From Planctomycetota bacterium (GTDB lineage: Bacteria > Planctomycetota > Phycisphaerae > UBA1845): a stretch of DNA of 6,388 bases. The stretch covers positions 1 to 6,388 of the forward strand of contig JAJRUK010000149.1 in the NCBI GenBank assembly GCA_024277835.1, given 5' to 3'. Position numbers and translations under genes: made by a program. Positions 6,031-6,388 of the stretch are shown one piece after another (the stretch's first letter is position 1; every line of letters begins with the position of its first letter). The notes beneath the pieces were generated by a model that saw nothing but the letters and a program-made list of their open reading frames with translations, had not been told where the DNA came from and ran no database searches.

Positions 6031-6212
6031 GCCAACCCGAAGAAACCCAAGACGACGGATGGGACCACGGTTGGGAGGAGCATCGAACGCGCCAGCTTCG
6101 CCGCATGGCTGAGTTACCGTTCTCAAAGAAACTTGAGTGGCTTGAAGAAGCTCAGAAATTCGGCGAGTTCCTGATCGACCAGGCAAATCGCAGCAAGAAA
6201 GACAAAGGATGA
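6027..6212 (+). CDS. Small hypothetical protein, 61 residues
   Basis: Function unknown. The N-terminus is acidic and tryptophan-containing (DDGWDHGWEEH, residues 9-19). An arginine-rich link (RTRQLRR) and a long predicted amphipathic helix (about residues 32-55, with KKLEWLEEAQKFGEFLIDQ) follow, and the tail is lysine-rich (RSKKDKG). There is no signal peptide, membrane segment or cysteine. Short proteins with a WDHGWEEHR-type start and a LEWLEEA helix are, as I recall, scattered through planctomycete genomes, where they stay uncharacterised. The size and helix could suit an antitoxin or a small adaptor, but nothing here proves it. The start ATG at 6027 has only a weak purine stretch (AAGAAAG at 6010-6016) upstream. 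It begins 47 bases after the sulfur enzyme gene on the same strand with no terminator between them, so co-transcription is likely. Confidence 0.68.
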   Translation: MSQPEETQDDGWDHGWEEHRTRQLRRMAELPFSKKLEWLEEAQKFGEFLIDQANRSKKDKG

Positions 6213-6215
6213 ACG

Positions 6216-6290
6216 TTGTGATCCATGGTACTCCGATTTAATGGGCTTTGACATCAGATGGCAAGTTTAATCTTAGTAGTAATAATCAGC
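6216..6290 (+). promoter_or_regulatory. A+T-rich promoter-like stretch before the right-edge gene
   Basis: This is the most A+T-rich part of the window (TTTAAT at 6237-6242 and the run from about 6264 to 6289). TTGACA at 6248-6253 is a perfect -35 hexamer. The -10 partner is unclear: TCTTAG falls at the 17-base spacing and matches only 3 of 6. No terminator hairpin was found for the preceding gene. Confidence 0.35.
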
Positions 6291-6293
6291 ACG

Positions 6294-6388
6294 ATGGGCG
6301 CTGGGGATTTCGATCCTCGTTCGATCCCGCCCGGCGAGCGCATCGCGTATGTCAACAAGTACGCTTCGCACCCCGAAGGCCGTTCCGC
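6294..6388 (+). CDS. Possible N-terminal fragment of a further gene, cut by the right edge
   Basis: An open frame from ATG 6294 reaches the window end and reads MGAGDFDPRSIPPGERIAYV then NKYASHPEGRS. The composition is protein-like and most codons end in G or C, as in the neighbouring genes. I do not recognise the product. The same frame is open from an earlier ATG at 6258, which would add a short hydrophobic start (MASLILVVIIST). Its codons (TTA, GTA, ATA) are unlike local usage and overlap the promoter-like stretch, so I prefer the later start. Neither start has a good ribosome site; the later one could be nearly leaderless. Confidence 0.42.
   Translation, partial: MGAGDFDPRSIPPGERIAYVNKYASHPEGRS

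Noticed and set aside
5641..6186. 181-residue minus-strand open frame
   Set aside because: It is antisense to the end of the sulfur enzyme gene and to the small 61-residue gene, and has no recognisable motifs.

Overview
The window is about 57% G+C (estimated by eye) and dense with ordinary metabolic genes. The best fit is a planctomycete-like bacterium. This rests on the gene set: an LL-diaminopimelate aminotransferase, a two-subunit KorAB with fused gamma-alpha chain, and two short orphan proteins of planctomycete style. It does not rest on a marker gene, so the lineage call is only moderately supported.

Left part, minus strand: positions 1-819 hold the N-terminal 273 residues of an LL-diaminopimelate aminotransferase (lysine and peptidoglycan precursor synthesis) that runs off the left edge. 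Behind it, 820-1082 is non-coding and holds a G+C-rich hairpin with a T-rich minus-strand tail. That hairpin is the likely terminator of the operon to its right. The operon (1083-4253, minus) is korA-korB followed by a 76-residue conserved-type hypothetical protein. KorA and KorB form a 2-oxoacid:ferredoxin oxidoreductase, most likely 2-oxoglutarate to succinyl-CoA. All four iron-sulfur cysteines, the thiamine diphosphate motif and the catalytic-domain motifs are present, and both genes look intact.

Middle: 4254-4812 is a 559-base divergent intergenic region without a believable gene. It carries several small hairpins in the inferred korA leader, phased A-tracts and a palindrome near a weak korA promoter candidate, a T-tailed hairpin facing the plus strand, and a GAC-rich stretch with an approximate 21-base spacing pattern before the next gene.

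Right part, plus strand: 4813-5979 encodes a complete PLP enzyme of the cystathionine gamma-synthase/gamma-lyase family. It is followed by a 61-residue hypothetical protein (6027-6212), an A+T-rich promoter-like gap, and the possible beginning of another gene that runs off the right edge.

Together the genes suggest a link, by inference: KorAB makes succinyl-CoA, which feeds O-succinylhomoserine, the usual bacterial substrate of cystathionine gamma-synthase, while DapL makes diaminopimelate without spending succinyl-CoA. I saw no CRISPR array, transposon, phage gene, tRNA or rRNA. I do not see a clearly new biological system. The items most worth a second look are the structured kor leader, the third cistron of the kor operon, and the small protein next to the sulfur gene.
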